From: MED-G116 sp038107835
GTDB taxonomy: Bacteria > Pseudomonadota > Alphaproteobacteria > Puniceispirillales > Puniceispirillaceae
Length of the DNA stretch: 64,000 nt
Direction: 5' to 3'
Assembly (NCBI GenBank): GCA_038107835.1
Contig: JAYNHH010000012.1
Span: forward strand, 1-64,000
Part shown: one piece after another, positions 16,880-25,620 of the stretch
Position numbering within the stretch: the stretch's first letter is position 1
Layout of the letters: every line of letters begins with the position of its first letter
Translations under genes and position numbers: made by a program
Notes under the pieces: model-generated
The model's database searches: none
What the model was told of the DNA's origin: nothing
Seen by the model: only the letters and a program-made list of their open reading frames with translations

Positions 16880-17833
16880 CTACTTCTGCCGCATCAGACG
16901 CGGATTTGTTGCAGTCGATATAATATCTGCCAACAGATTTAGCCCCACATATGCACTTGCAAAAACCAATGAGGAGGCTTGGACCACCGGCACATCCCGA
17001 AAACGAACGCCATCCACCATTAATTGTCCCAATCCGGGGAATACAAATACGATCTCAACAATTACGACGCCGGTAATCAGATAAGCCATATTTAGCGCAA
17101 CGACATTTACAATCGGTGCAAGTGCATTGGGAAGAGCATGCCGGAAAATAATACGCGACGGCTTGATCCCCTTGAGATGAGCCATCTCGATATAAGGAAG
17201 AGCCAAAATATTAATTATTGCCGCTCGCGTCATCCGCATCATGTGAGCGGTTACAACCAGCGTCAAGGTCAGTGCTGGCAAAAAACATGCATAAAGTTTT
17301 TCAAATAACGGGGTTGACGGCGTGATGTTTGCCATCGATGGAAAATAGCCGGAGAGCGCGAGGAAGTAGATTAAAATATAGCCAACAAAAAACTCTGGCA
17401 TTGAGATTGCGGAAAGTGCAGTGGCGTTGCTTATTCTATCAAAATAGCTGTTGCGGAATAGAGAGGCCATCATCCCGAGGAAAATCGCCAGCGGCACCGC
17501 GATGCTGGCTGTATATAACGTTAAAAATAAAGTGTTTTGAAGTCGGGGTGCAATCAAATCAACAATCGGACGTTTGAGTGCCAGAGATGTGCCAAAATCT
17601 CCCTGCAGCATTCCCCCGAGCCAATTCACATAGCGTATATGGGGAGGCAAATCCAAGCCAAGATCTTTTCTGATTGCGGCAACAGCTTCCGGGGTGGCCT
17701 GTTGACCAAGAATTTCTTGCGCAAGATCGCCAGGCAATGCTTCCACAGAAAGAAATATTAAAAGAGAAAGAAGTATAAGTGTAAGGATGCCAAGGGCGAC
17801 CCTCTTTGCAATCATCAAAAATAGATTTTTCAT
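16880..17833 (-). CDS. Peptide-type ABC transporter permease, DppB-like
   Basis: A permease of about 317 aa with the DppB/OppB opening (LILLSLLIFLSVEALPGDLAQEILG), the periplasmic LGLDLPPHIRYVNWLGGMLQGDFG segment and the EAA loop YIEMAHLKGIKPSRIIFRHALPNA. The start at 17833 (MKNLF) is preferred over 17878 because the family begins with that hydrophobic helix. It lies 12 bp before the DppC-like gene and shares its AT-rich composition, which contrasts with the GC-rich genes on either side. Confidence 0.9.
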   Translation of the reverse strand: MKNLFLMIAKRVALGILTLILLSLLIFLSVEALPGDLAQEILGQQATPEAVAAIRKDLGLDLPPHIRYVNWLGGMLQGDFGTSLALKRPIVDLIAPRLQNTLFLTLYTASIAVPLAIFLGMMASLFRNSYFDRISNATALSAISMPEFFVGYILIYFLALSGYFPSMANITPSTPLFEKLYACFLPALTLTLVVTAHMMRMTRAAIINILALPYIEMAHLKGIKPSRIIFRHALPNALAPIVNVVALNMAYLITGVVIVEIVFVFPGLGQLMVDGVRFRDVPVVQASSLVFASAYVGLNLLADIISTATNPRLMRQK

Positions 17834-17980
17834 GGCATAAATTTTACGAACTTTGCACCAACGTTTGGGGGTTTGCACTAACGCTATTGGTCACATTTTG
17901 ATGATAGTGGTTTTTTGGAGATTGAAGGAAAGCCAAAAAATTGGCTTTCCTCCGATAAGTTTTAGGCAGAACCCTTGGTC

Positions 17981-19645
17981 CTATACTTTCCACCAACGCA
18001 AAGCGCAGCGGTGGCCGTCCAACTCCCAATCATTACCGACCTGATCTGGAACACCGACTGATGAACGATATCCCATAATTTCAGATTGGAACAATGGCAG
18101 ACACAGACCTCCATCAGTGTGAAGGATCTGTTGCATCTCAACATACATTGACCGACGCTTCGCTTGATCTGTTTCGGCTCTTGCCTCAAGCAACAATTTG
18201 TCAAAGCTGGAGTTCTTCCAATTAGTATCATTCCAGCCTGCATCAGAAGCATAGATCAGAGAGAAGATCCAATCTTCAGTCGGTCTGCCGCTCCAATAAC
18301 AAGCTGAGAATGCTTTCTTGGTCCAGACGTTCGACCAATAACCGTCATTAGGCTCACGAACAACCTCAATGTTGATGCCAGCTGCCTTAGCGGACTCAGC
18401 CATCAACGATCCAGCATCAACGGCGCCGGCAAAGCCGGTGTCAGCCGCATGGAACTTAATGGACAGACCGTCATGACCTGCCTTTTTCAACAGTGATTTG
18501 GCCAGCTCAGGGTCATATTGACGCTGTGGCAGTTCATCGGTGGTCGCCCGATAAATGTTGGCAGGACCAATCGGGTTGTCGTTGCCAAGCTCACCATAGC
18601 CATATAGCACCTTGTCAAGCCATTCCTGGCGGTCAACGATATGCTTGATCGCATTGCGAACATTGGGATCCGTGAAAGGTTCCTTGTCACAGTGCATTGG
18701 AAGTGTGATTTGTTTATTACCCGTCGAAATGAGGGTTTTGACATTCATCATCTTTCCAAGGCGACCCGCCGTTTTTGGCGGCACGTTGTTGATACAATCA
18801 ATGGCACCGGTTGAGAGCGCTGACATTCTTGCTGTGGGGTCGATGATACCAATGGTTTCAACTTCATCGAAGAAACCCTCAGTGTCTGCATTGTAAAAGT
18901 TCGGGTTTTTTGTAGTGAAGGCACGAACGCCCGGGTCATATTCCTGCAGAACATAGGCTCCAGCTCCAATGCCCGATTGCCAATCAATTGTTCCATCGCC
19001 ATTCGACGGACAAATATTCAAGTGATAATCTGACAAAGCCACCGTGATGTCAGCGTTACCCTCATTCAGCTCAACAATAACTGTGTGCTTTCCATCCGCT
19101 TCAATGGACTTAATGCCACTGACGATACCCTTGGCAGCTGACTTAGAGTCTTCACCCATGTGATGGCGGATTGAGTCAACTACATCTTCAGACGTCATTG
19201 ATTTGCCGTTGTGGAATTCTACCCCTTGCCGGACGTCAAATTTCCATGTTTTACCACCATTTGATGGTTCCCAGCTTTCACACAAATCGCCTTCAATTTG
19301 TCCGTCAGCTCTGATTCGGGTCATGTTACCCCGAGTTTGACCCATCAAAACGTTAATGTTGAAGGCATCCAAAATTTGACCAGGATCAAGCGTGTCGCTC
19401 GTAGATCCACCAGTAATACCAATCTTTAGACGACCACCGGCTTTTGGCGTCGCGGCAAGTGCCTGCTCAACAATTGTTGAAGCACCTGCCAACGTCGCCC
19501 CAAGTGCGACTGCACCTGTCATAAATCCACGACGGCTAATGTTGCCGGCCAAGAAGCCAGCTTGCAATTTTTCTGCCTTTAACTGATTTTCTTTATCAGA
19601 TATCTCTGCAGAAATATTATTAATCGGATTTCTTGGTTCTTCCAC
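17981..19645 (-). CDS. ABC transporter substrate-binding protein, family 5, Tat-exported
   Basis: A 554-aa family-5 extracytoplasmic solute-binding protein. A long n-region is followed by the twin-arginine signal ISRRGFMTGAVALGATLAG (residues 36-54), so it should reach the periplasm folded through Tat. The mature part has the SBP_bac_5 landmarks CESWEPSNGGKTWKFDVRQGVEFHNG and DPTARMSALSTGAIDCIN. The start is a GTG with GGGAGGAT about 8 bp upstream. It is the first gene of the leftward operon. The gene and its promoter region (to about 19.8 kb) are more AT-rich than the window average. The ligand is not predictable: peptides, opines, or other amino compounds. Confidence 0.92.
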   Translation of the reverse strand: MEEPRNPINNISAEISDKENQLKAEKLQAGFLAGNISRRGFMTGAVALGATLAGASTIVEQALAATPKAGGRLKIGITGGSTSDTLDPGQILDAFNINVLMGQTRGNMTRIRADGQIEGDLCESWEPSNGGKTWKFDVRQGVEFHNGKSMTSEDVVDSIRHHMGEDSKSAAKGIVSGIKSIEADGKHTVIVELNEGNADITVALSDYHLNICPSNGDGTIDWQSGIGAGAYVLQEYDPGVRAFTTKNPNFYNADTEGFFDEVETIGIIDPTARMSALSTGAIDCINNVPPKTAGRLGKMMNVKTLISTGNKQITLPMHCDKEPFTDPNVRNAIKHIVDRQEWLDKVLYGYGELGNDNPIGPANIYRATTDELPQRQYDPELAKSLLKKAGHDGLSIKFHAADTGFAGAVDAGSLMAESAKAAGINIEVVREPNDGYWSNVWTKKAFSACYWSGRPTEDWIFSLIYASDAGWNDTNWKNSSFDKLLLEARAETDQAKRRSMYVEMQQILHTDGGLCLPLFQSEIMGYRSSVGVPDQVGNDWELDGHRCALRWWKV

Positions 19646-19869
19646 TTTATCCTCCCACGAAGTTATATGGACATAGTAAAGGGTGAACTAGGGGCTTTTG
19701 CAAGTCTTTATCTATAGAAAAACTTTGGGGAAAATCTAAATTCTGACCGGCACTCATAAAACTGACCATAAGTAAGTCAATATGCCGCGCTCTGGACATC
19801 GCCTGGCTTGAAGAGCAGTGCGGAGGACCAAAGCGCCGACAGAGGGCGGGATTCCGGGATCAGGCGCGC

Positions 19870-20472
19870 TCAGACACCAGCTGGATTTTCGACATCGGCA
19901 CCAATGGCGGCAAGATCGGTGTAACGGTCACCTATGCGGTGATGTGGACGCCCGCCGGTGGCCCCACCGAACGCAGCAATCAACTCATCAGCGGCAGGCG
20001 CATCATGGATCGACATCTGCACGGTCAGGTAATGTGAGCGGCGGCCGGTGTCGTTCTTGTCCATCAGCGGAATGTTGATCTGGGTGTTGGCCGGCCCACG
20101 CGTGTTGGTAAAGCCAAGATAGCTTTTGCCAGACACCGCCTGCCGGAAGAAATTGCCGTAATACAGCGTGTGGATCAGGGCGGAGGCATGTTCAAGCTCG
20201 CAATCGGTACCGGACATGGCGGCCTTGCCAAACGCCTCGATGGCATCACCACCCCCAGCCATTTTCAGCATCTCATCAGTCAGGCGCTGGCCAAGAATGG
20301 GGCCAAAGGCCTGGATCTCGGGTGACAGATCCTCAACAAAGCCATGTCCGGCCCATGGGTTTCTGACGACCGCCGCCGCCGCAAAGATGTCCAGCGGTTC
20401 AGGCGCGTCGCGACCTCCCTCGACCAGAATGGTTTCCTTGTAGGTGACGATCTTGCGTATGGTCAGTTGCAT
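19870..20472 (-). CDS. AA_synth family protein
   Basis: A 200-aa protein of the amino-acid-synthesis family (AA_synth, Pfam PF06684). It is recognised by the start IRKIVTYKETILVEGGR, the AAAVVRNPWAGHGFVEDLSP block, GKAAMSGTDCELEHASALIHT and the C-terminal GGRPHHRIGDRYTD. Biochemistry of the family is poorly known, and the name should not be taken as a proven biosynthetic role. Relatives often sit near flavin monooxygenase pathways. It is the last gene of the leftward RidA-hydrolase-AA_synth trio, 27 bp after the hydrolase, and has a GGAG site. Confidence 0.82.
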   Translation of the reverse strand: MQLTIRKIVTYKETILVEGGRDAPEPLDIFAAAAVVRNPWAGHGFVEDLSPEIQAFGPILGQRLTDEMLKMAGGGDAIEAFGKAAMSGTDCELEHASALIHTLYYGNFFRQAVSGKSYLGFTNTRGPANTQINIPLMDKNDTGRRSHYLTVQMSIHDAPAADELIAAFGGATGGRPHHRIGDRYTDLAAIGADVENPAGV

Positions 20473-20499
20473 CGGTGGCTCCAGCGAAATTGGCTCAAA

Positions 20500-21306
20500 T
20501 CAGGCGGTGATGGTGGCACAGAATTTTGCCAGATGGCGATTAAAAATGTCTGGTGCCTCAAGCATCGCCATATGGCGCAGCCCCGGCAGAATGACCAGAG
20601 AGGCTCCAGCAATCTCCGCAGCGATGGCGGCACTCATCGCCGGATTGTTACCGTAATCCTCATCCCCGGTCAGGATAAGGCTCGGTGTAGCGATCGGCGG
20701 GGATGGCGCAATCAGCTCGGCGACACCATCAACCAGCACCTGATAGATCGCGGGATAGATTGCCGGATCATTGGCCAGAACCCAGTCGCGCACATCACGC
20801 ATGACCGCCGGATTGGCAGCGTGAAAACCAGCGGTAAACCAGCGTTCGAGTGCCGCCTCGACCGTTGCCCCCTGCCCGGCAGCCTCAGCCTGCTGAACAC
20901 GCGCCTGGATGGCATCCTGTTCAACCCCGGTTCTGGCATGGGGTGAATGAAGGATTGCCAGACCGCTAACCAGATGTGGCATATCCATGGCGATCCGCCG
21001 GGCAATCATGCCGCCGAGCGAAAACCCGGCGACAATCGCATGCGGCAAGTCAAAATGCGTCATGACGCCGGCAAACTGTCGGGCAAAAAGTGCCAGCGAG
21101 GGCGGCTCGCAGGGTGCTGGTGAGTCGCCATGGCCATAGAGATCATAGGTGATCACCTGCCGGTCATGGCTCAGGGTCGGCGTCTGTTCGCGCCACATTG
21201 CCCGATTGAGGCCAAGACCATGGATCAGGACCAGCGGCGGGGCCGGTGTCGCGTCTGGACCGAACAGCTGGCAGGCGGTGCCATCGGCCGTCTGGGTGAC
21301 CGTCAC
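20500..21306 (-). CDS. Alpha/beta-fold hydrolase
   Basis: A 268-aa alpha/beta hydrolase with oxyanion-hole HGLGLNR, nucleophile elbow GFSLGG, acid in LTGDEDYGNN and catalytic His in GLRHMAMLEAP. The arrangement resembles 3-oxoadipate enol-lactonase and RutD-like enzymes. The start is GTG at 21306, 3 bp after the RidA stop, so translation is probably coupled. A role in hydrolysing a lactone, ester or acylated amine formed by the neighbouring oxidoreductases is inferred. Confidence 0.87.
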   Translation of the reverse strand: MTVTQTADGTACQLFGPDATPAPPLVLIHGLGLNRAMWREQTPTLSHDRQVITYDLYGHGDSPAPCEPPSLALFARQFAGVMTHFDLPHAIVAGFSLGGMIARRIAMDMPHLVSGLAILHSPHARTGVEQDAIQARVQQAEAAGQGATVEAALERWFTAGFHAANPAVMRDVRDWVLANDPAIYPAIYQVLVDGVAELIAPSPPIATPSLILTGDEDYGNNPAMSAAIAAEIAGASLVILPGLRHMAMLEAPDIFNRHLAKFCATITA

Positions 21307-21309
21307 CGC

Positions 21310-21750
21310 TCAGGCCTTTTCACGGCTGGTCTGGTTCTGGGTGGGGGTCTGGTTCTGGGTGGAGGTCTGGGGATGATAGGCGATCACCTCTATCTCGATC
21401 TTCACATCGACCAGCAGATCGCTGACCACCGCCGAGCGCGCTGGTGGATCATGCGGGAAATATTCGGCATAGACGGCGTTGAAGCCGGGAAAATCATCGC
21501 GCGAGGTCAGCCAGACCATGGATTTGACCACATCCTCAAGACCACAGCCGGCAAGCGCCAATGTTGCGGCAATATCATCGAGAACGGCGCGGGTCTGGTC
21601 CTCGATGCTGCCCCCGGTCATCACCGCGCCATCGCGCATCGGCACCTGCCCGGTCAGATAGACCATTTCGCCAGCACGCACCGCACGCGACAGCGACAGG
21701 GCACGCCCATTGATTACGACTGGCCCGCCAATCACCTGTTTTGCCATCAT
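21310..21750 (-). CDS. RidA/YjgF-family protein with a repetitive C-terminal tail
   Basis: A 146-aa RidA-family protein (VINGRALSLSRAVRAGEMVYLTGQVPM, VWLTSRDDFPGFNAVYAEYFPHDPPARS). These proteins deaminate reactive enamines or imines or help amine and carbamate breakdown. The canonical arginine is kept (PPARS). The start at 21750 follows AGGAAG; a longer frame back to 21951 reads through low-quality coding sequence and is rejected. The C terminus ends in a short Q/N/T repeat (TSTQNQTPTQNQT), coded by an 18-bp tandem repeat. Confidence 0.87.
   Translation of the reverse strand: MMAKQVIGGPVVINGRALSLSRAVRAGEMVYLTGQVPMRDGAVMTGGSIEDQTRAVLDDIAATLALAGCGLEDVVKSMVWLTSRDDFPGFNAVYAEYFPHDPPARSAVVSDLLVDVKIEIEVIAYHPQTSTQNQTPTQNQTSREKA
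21329..21364. repeat. 18-bp tandem repeat in the ridA-like 3' end
   Basis: Two 18-bp units (21329-21346, 21347-21364) beginning GTCTGGTTCTGGGTGG differ at one base and are followed by the first six bases of a third. They encode a T-x-x-Q-N-Q tail on the minus-strand RidA protein. Confidence 0.85.
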
Positions 21751-22009
21751 TGCCTCACTTCCTGTCATACTGCCTGGATGCTGCTGTCGCCCAGAGGGCG
21801 CAGACCAACCAGAGCGCCAGCCTAGGGGATGATGCCTTTGCCTTGCAAGCCCCCACATGGCAGAGGCAAAATGGTAGACACAGCGAGGCAGATGCAGCGT
21901 GACAGATACAGCGTGGGGGATGTTTTCTTGCCAGCCAAATTGTGCGAGCATCGCCCTTGTTTAAGTTCACAGCGTTCGACAACGCACAGTTTCCTGGGAG
22001 GAAAGGCAA

Positions 22010-23494
22010 ATGGCAGAGCCAGTTCAATATCGCATGCTGATCAATGGTGACTGGGTGGATGCCAGCGATGGTGCCCGGTTCGACAGTATCAACCCGGCAA
22101 CCGAACAGCCCTGGTGCAGCATTCCCGAGGCCACCGCCGAGGATATCAACCGCGCCGTGGAAACAGCGCATGATGCCTTTACCAGCGGTGAATGGGCCAG
22201 CCTGACGCCAACAGCACGTGGCAGATATCTGCGTCGCCTGGCCGAACTGCTTGATGAGCAATCCGAGCATCTTGGCCGGATTGAGACGATCGACACTGGA
22301 AAAATGCTCAAGGAAACCCGGTGGCAGGCAAAATATATCGCCGAATTCTTTCAGTTCTATGCCGGTTGTGCCGACAAGATCAGCGGCGCGACATTGCCGA
22401 TCGACAAGCCGGATATGATGACGATCACCCTGCGCGAGCCGCTTGGCGTGGTCGCAGCAGTCGTGCCGTGGAATTCGCAGCTGTTTCTGGTCGCGGTGAA
22501 AATCGGGCCGGCGCTGGCAGCTGGCAATACGGTGGTGCTGAAAGCCTCCGAGCATGCGTCGGCGGCAATGCTGGAATTTGGCAAGCTGGTCGAGGCAGCC
22601 GGCTTTCCCCCCGGCGTAATCAATATCGTTACCGGCCATGCCGATCCCTGCGGCAAGGTGCTGACTTCGCATCCGCTGGTCCAGCGAATCAGCTTTACCG
22701 GTGGCACCGGAGCCGCCCGGCATGTGGTGCGCAACTCGGCGGAGAATTTCGCCCAGGTGTCACTGGAGCTTGGCGGCAAATCACCCTTCATCGTTTTTGA
22801 CGACGCCAATATCGAAAGCGCGGTTAATGGCTCCATCGCCGGAATTTTCGGTGCGAGCGGCCAGAGCTGTGTCGCCGGATCGCGGCTGTATCTGCATAAC
22901 AGCATCGCCGATGAGTTTCTTCAGCGCATGCTGGAGGTGACAGCGACGATCCGCATTGGTGATCCGCTGGCCGAGGACACGCAGATGGGACCGCTGGCGA
23001 CACTGGCGCAGATCGAGCATATCGAGACACAGGTGGCGCTGGCAAAGGAGCAGGGCGGAACGGTGCTGAGTGGCGGACAGCGGCCAAAAACACCAGATCA
23101 GGGCTGGTTCTATGAGCCGACGATCATTGCCTGCCCGGACCAGAAGATGACCATTGTCGATACCGAGCTGTTCGGGCCGGTGCTGAGCGTGCTGCGCTTT
23201 GACGATGAGGATGAGGTGACAGCTTTGGCCAATGACAGCAAATTCGGGCTGGCCGCCGGCGTATTCACCCAGAACGGCGCACGCGCCATGCGCATGACAA
23301 AGGCGCTGCGGGCCGGCATTGTCTGGGTCAACACCTATCGCGTCGTCTCGCCGATCGCCGAGTTTGGCGGCTACAAGGAGTCGGGCTATGGGCGGGAAAG
23401 CGGCATGCAGGCGATCTATGACTATACGCGGCCGAAGACAGCCTGGATCAACACCTCGGATGAGCCGCTGGCCAACCCGTTCGTCATGCGCTGA
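22010..23494 (+). CDS. NAD-dependent aldehyde dehydrogenase (betaine-aldehyde-dehydrogenase-like)
   Basis: A 494-aa aldehyde dehydrogenase with the Rossmann site FTGGTGAARHV, the general base glutamate in SLELGGKSPFIVF and the nucleophilic cysteine in FGASGQSCVAGSRL. The tail GGYKESGYGRESG is also typical. The sequence type fits amino-aldehyde or betaine-aldehyde dehydrogenases. With the carnitine-type genes next door, 4-trimethylaminobutyraldehyde is an attractive substrate (inference). A strong GGAGGAAAGG site precedes the ATG. The 3' end overlaps the convergent acyl-CoA synthetase gene by 11 bp. Confidence 0.9.
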   Translation: MAEPVQYRMLINGDWVDASDGARFDSINPATEQPWCSIPEATAEDINRAVETAHDAFTSGEWASLTPTARGRYLRRLAELLDEQSEHLGRIETIDTGKMLKETRWQAKYIAEFFQFYAGCADKISGATLPIDKPDMMTITLREPLGVVAAVVPWNSQLFLVAVKIGPALAAGNTVVLKASEHASAAMLEFGKLVEAAGFPPGVINIVTGHADPCGKVLTSHPLVQRISFTGGTGAARHVVRNSAENFAQVSLELGGKSPFIVFDDANIESAVNGSIAGIFGASGQSCVAGSRLYLHNSIADEFLQRMLEVTATIRIGDPLAEDTQMGPLATLAQIEHIETQVALAKEQGGTVLSGGQRPKTPDQGWFYEPTIIACPDQKMTIVDTELFGPVLSVLRFDDEDEVTALANDSKFGLAAGVFTQNGARAMRMTKALRAGIVWVNTYRVVSPIAEFGGYKESGYGRESGMQAIYDYTRPKTAWINTSDEPLANPFVMR

Positions 23495-25613
23495 TGCGCA
23501 TGATCACCGCGTCGACGGCGGTAACAGTGTCGGCGCCGACAAACAGTGGATTGATCTCGACAAGCGACAGCGCCGGATCATCCGCCAGCGCCGTGGCCAG
23601 CCGGTTGATGACGCCGATCAGGGGCGCAAAATCAGCCGTCGCCGCGCCGCGATAGCCCCGCAGAACCCGGGCCATGGCCAGCCGGTCGATGGCGGCGGTG
23701 ATCACATCATCAGATGCCGGCAGCAGCAAGGTGACACTGTCGTACAGAAGCTCGACGAGAACCCCGCCAGATGCCAGCGTCAGCACCAGACCGAAGGTCG
23801 GATCGCGGCGCAGGCTGAGCATCAGCTCGCCGAGAGGTGGCGGCTGCATCGCCTCGATCAGAAAGCCGGTTCTGCGCGCGGTGGGCGCATGCCGGGTGAC
23901 ATTGGCGTCAATCCCGGCAAGCGCGGCCAGCATCTCCTCAGCTGATCCGATATCAAGGATCACCGCACCAATCTCCGATTTATGTGGCAGGTCAGGGCTG
24001 AGCGCCTTGGCAACAAGCGGATAGTCAAGCCCGGATGGCAGCACGGGCGGTGCCGTCGGCAGCGCGGCAAGAACCAGAGATTCAGGCACATCAATCTGCC
24101 ACCCGGTCAGACAGGATTTGGCCGCCGCCTCATCCAGCATCACCGGATCGGCCAGCCTGTCATCCGGATCAGCGCCACCCGCAGGGATCAAAGGTGGCGG
24201 CGCATCGGCGAGCAGTCGGCGCCGCGCCGCGCCATAAGCGGCGGCGGCGGCGATGGCGCGGACGCAATCGCCAATTCCCTGCATCGGAGCGACCCCCCTC
24301 GCCACCAGAAAATCCCGCGTTTCAGCATCGAGGTTTTCGGCGATCGTGCTGCACACCGCGGCAGGCAGGCCGGCCGCCGCAGCGGCAGTCAGGAAGCTGA
24401 TCGAGTCATTGCGGTAGAACGGCTTGCTCTCATCAAGACCAGCGGCCGGATAATCCTGAATGATCACGGCGGCGTCATAGCCATCGGCGAACAGCGTGGA
24501 GAAAACCGGCCCGGTCCGGTCCGGCACGCCCCAGATCGGCGTCGTGTAGTCAAGCGGATTGGACACGGTCGCGGTCAGCGGCAGCTGTGCACGCAGGCTG
24601 TCGGCGGTGGCGGCACCCGGACGCGGCAGCTCAAGCCCCCGCGCCTCGGCGGCATCGGCAAGCATTGTCGCACCTCCGCCCGAACAGGCAAGCCCAGCGA
24701 GACGGCGGCCAGCCGGCACGCCGGCAACGGTGAGGAATTTCAGCGTCTCCAGCATCTGTGCCGGTTCATCCACCCGGATCATGCCAAGCCGGTCAAACAG
24801 CGCGTCATACACCTCGTCTGCCCCGGACAGCGAGCCGGTGTGGCTGACCGTCAATTCGCTGCCAAGCGCCGAGCTGCCGGTTTTCAGAACGACAAGCGGC
24901 ACATTGTTCGCCAGCGCCTTCAGCGCAGCTGTCTGAAACCGCTGGCTGTCCCTGATGCCCTCAATATGGACGCCGATGGCGCTGACCTCGGGAAGATCGG
25001 CAAGCGTGTCGATGAAATCCTCGATGCGCAGCACCGCCTGATTGCCAACCGAGAGCATATAGCTGAGCGGCAGGCCGCGCTGCGCCATCGTCAGATCGGA
25101 GGACAGCATGCCGCTCTGGGTGATGATGGCGGCACCGCGCCCGTGAAACCCGCCACCATGGGCGAATGGCCAGAGCGCCACGCGGTCGACATAATTGATC
25201 AGGCCATAGCAGTTCGGGCCGATGATCGCCATGTCGCCAGCCGCCGCGATCAGCGCCGCTTCCATCGCCGGGCCATCGCCGCCAATCTCGGCAAAGCCGG
25301 CGGTGTAGACAATGGCACCGCCTGCCCCCATCGCACTCAGCCGGGCAAGGCTGTCGATCGCCTGGTCACGGGGTACGGCAATGAACACGGCATCCGGCGG
25401 TTCGGGCAGATCATCAACCGATTTGAAACAGGCAAAACCACCGATCGACTGGCGCTTCGGGTTGACTGGCCAGAATGGACCGTCATAGCCGATGCGCCGG
25501 CACTCGCCAGCCACGGTCTGGGCATCAACGCCGCCCAGAACAGCGACATGGCGCGGGCGCAGAAGCCGACGCAGATTGGCCTGCAGGGCCGGGCTGTGAG
25601 GCGCCGGTGCCAT
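23484..25613 (-). CDS. ADP-forming (NDP-forming) acyl-CoA synthetase
   Basis: A 709-aa single-chain acetate-CoA-ligase (ADP-forming) type enzyme that activates acids with ATP and CoA through a phosphohistidine. The N terminal part has the CoA-binding domain (RRLLRPRHVAVLGG, AIIGPNCYGLINY) and the succinyl-CoA-synthetase-like segment with the catalytic His in VSHTGSLSGADEVYDAL. The C-terminal ATP-grasp part starts YPLVAKALSPDLPHKSEIGAVILD. The ATG at 25613 lies 7 bp after the acyl-CoA dehydrogenase stop. A start at 25685 would overlap that gene. No CaiB-type CoA transferase or CaiC-type AMP-forming ligase is present, so this may be the activating enzyme of the cluster. Confidence 0.9.
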   Translation of the reverse strand: MAPAPHSPALQANLRRLLRPRHVAVLGGVDAQTVAGECRRIGYDGPFWPVNPKRQSIGGFACFKSVDDLPEPPDAVFIAVPRDQAIDSLARLSAMGAGGAIVYTAGFAEIGGDGPAMEAALIAAAGDMAIIGPNCYGLINYVDRVALWPFAHGGGFHGRGAAIITQSGMLSSDLTMAQRGLPLSYMLSVGNQAVLRIEDFIDTLADLPEVSAIGVHIEGIRDSQRFQTAALKALANNVPLVVLKTGSSALGSELTVSHTGSLSGADEVYDALFDRLGMIRVDEPAQMLETLKFLTVAGVPAGRRLAGLACSGGGATMLADAAEARGLELPRPGAATADSLRAQLPLTATVSNPLDYTTPIWGVPDRTGPVFSTLFADGYDAAVIIQDYPAAGLDESKPFYRNDSISFLTAAAAAGLPAAVCSTIAENLDAETRDFLVARGVAPMQGIGDCVRAIAAAAAYGAARRRLLADAPPPLIPAGGADPDDRLADPVMLDEAAAKSCLTGWQIDVPESLVLAALPTAPPVLPSGLDYPLVAKALSPDLPHKSEIGAVILDIGSAEEMLAALAGIDANVTRHAPTARRTGFLIEAMQPPPLGELMLSLRRDPTFGLVLTLASGGVLVELLYDSVTLLLPASDDVITAAIDRLAMARVLRGYRGAATADFAPLIGVINRLATALADDPALSLVEINPLFVGADTVTAVDAVIMRISA

Positions 25614-25620
25614 CAGAGCA

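Noticed and set aside
21751..21951. Longer N terminus for the RidA-like protein
   Set aside because: The 67 extra residues are unlike the family, and a good ribosome-binding site precedes the inner ATG at 21750.
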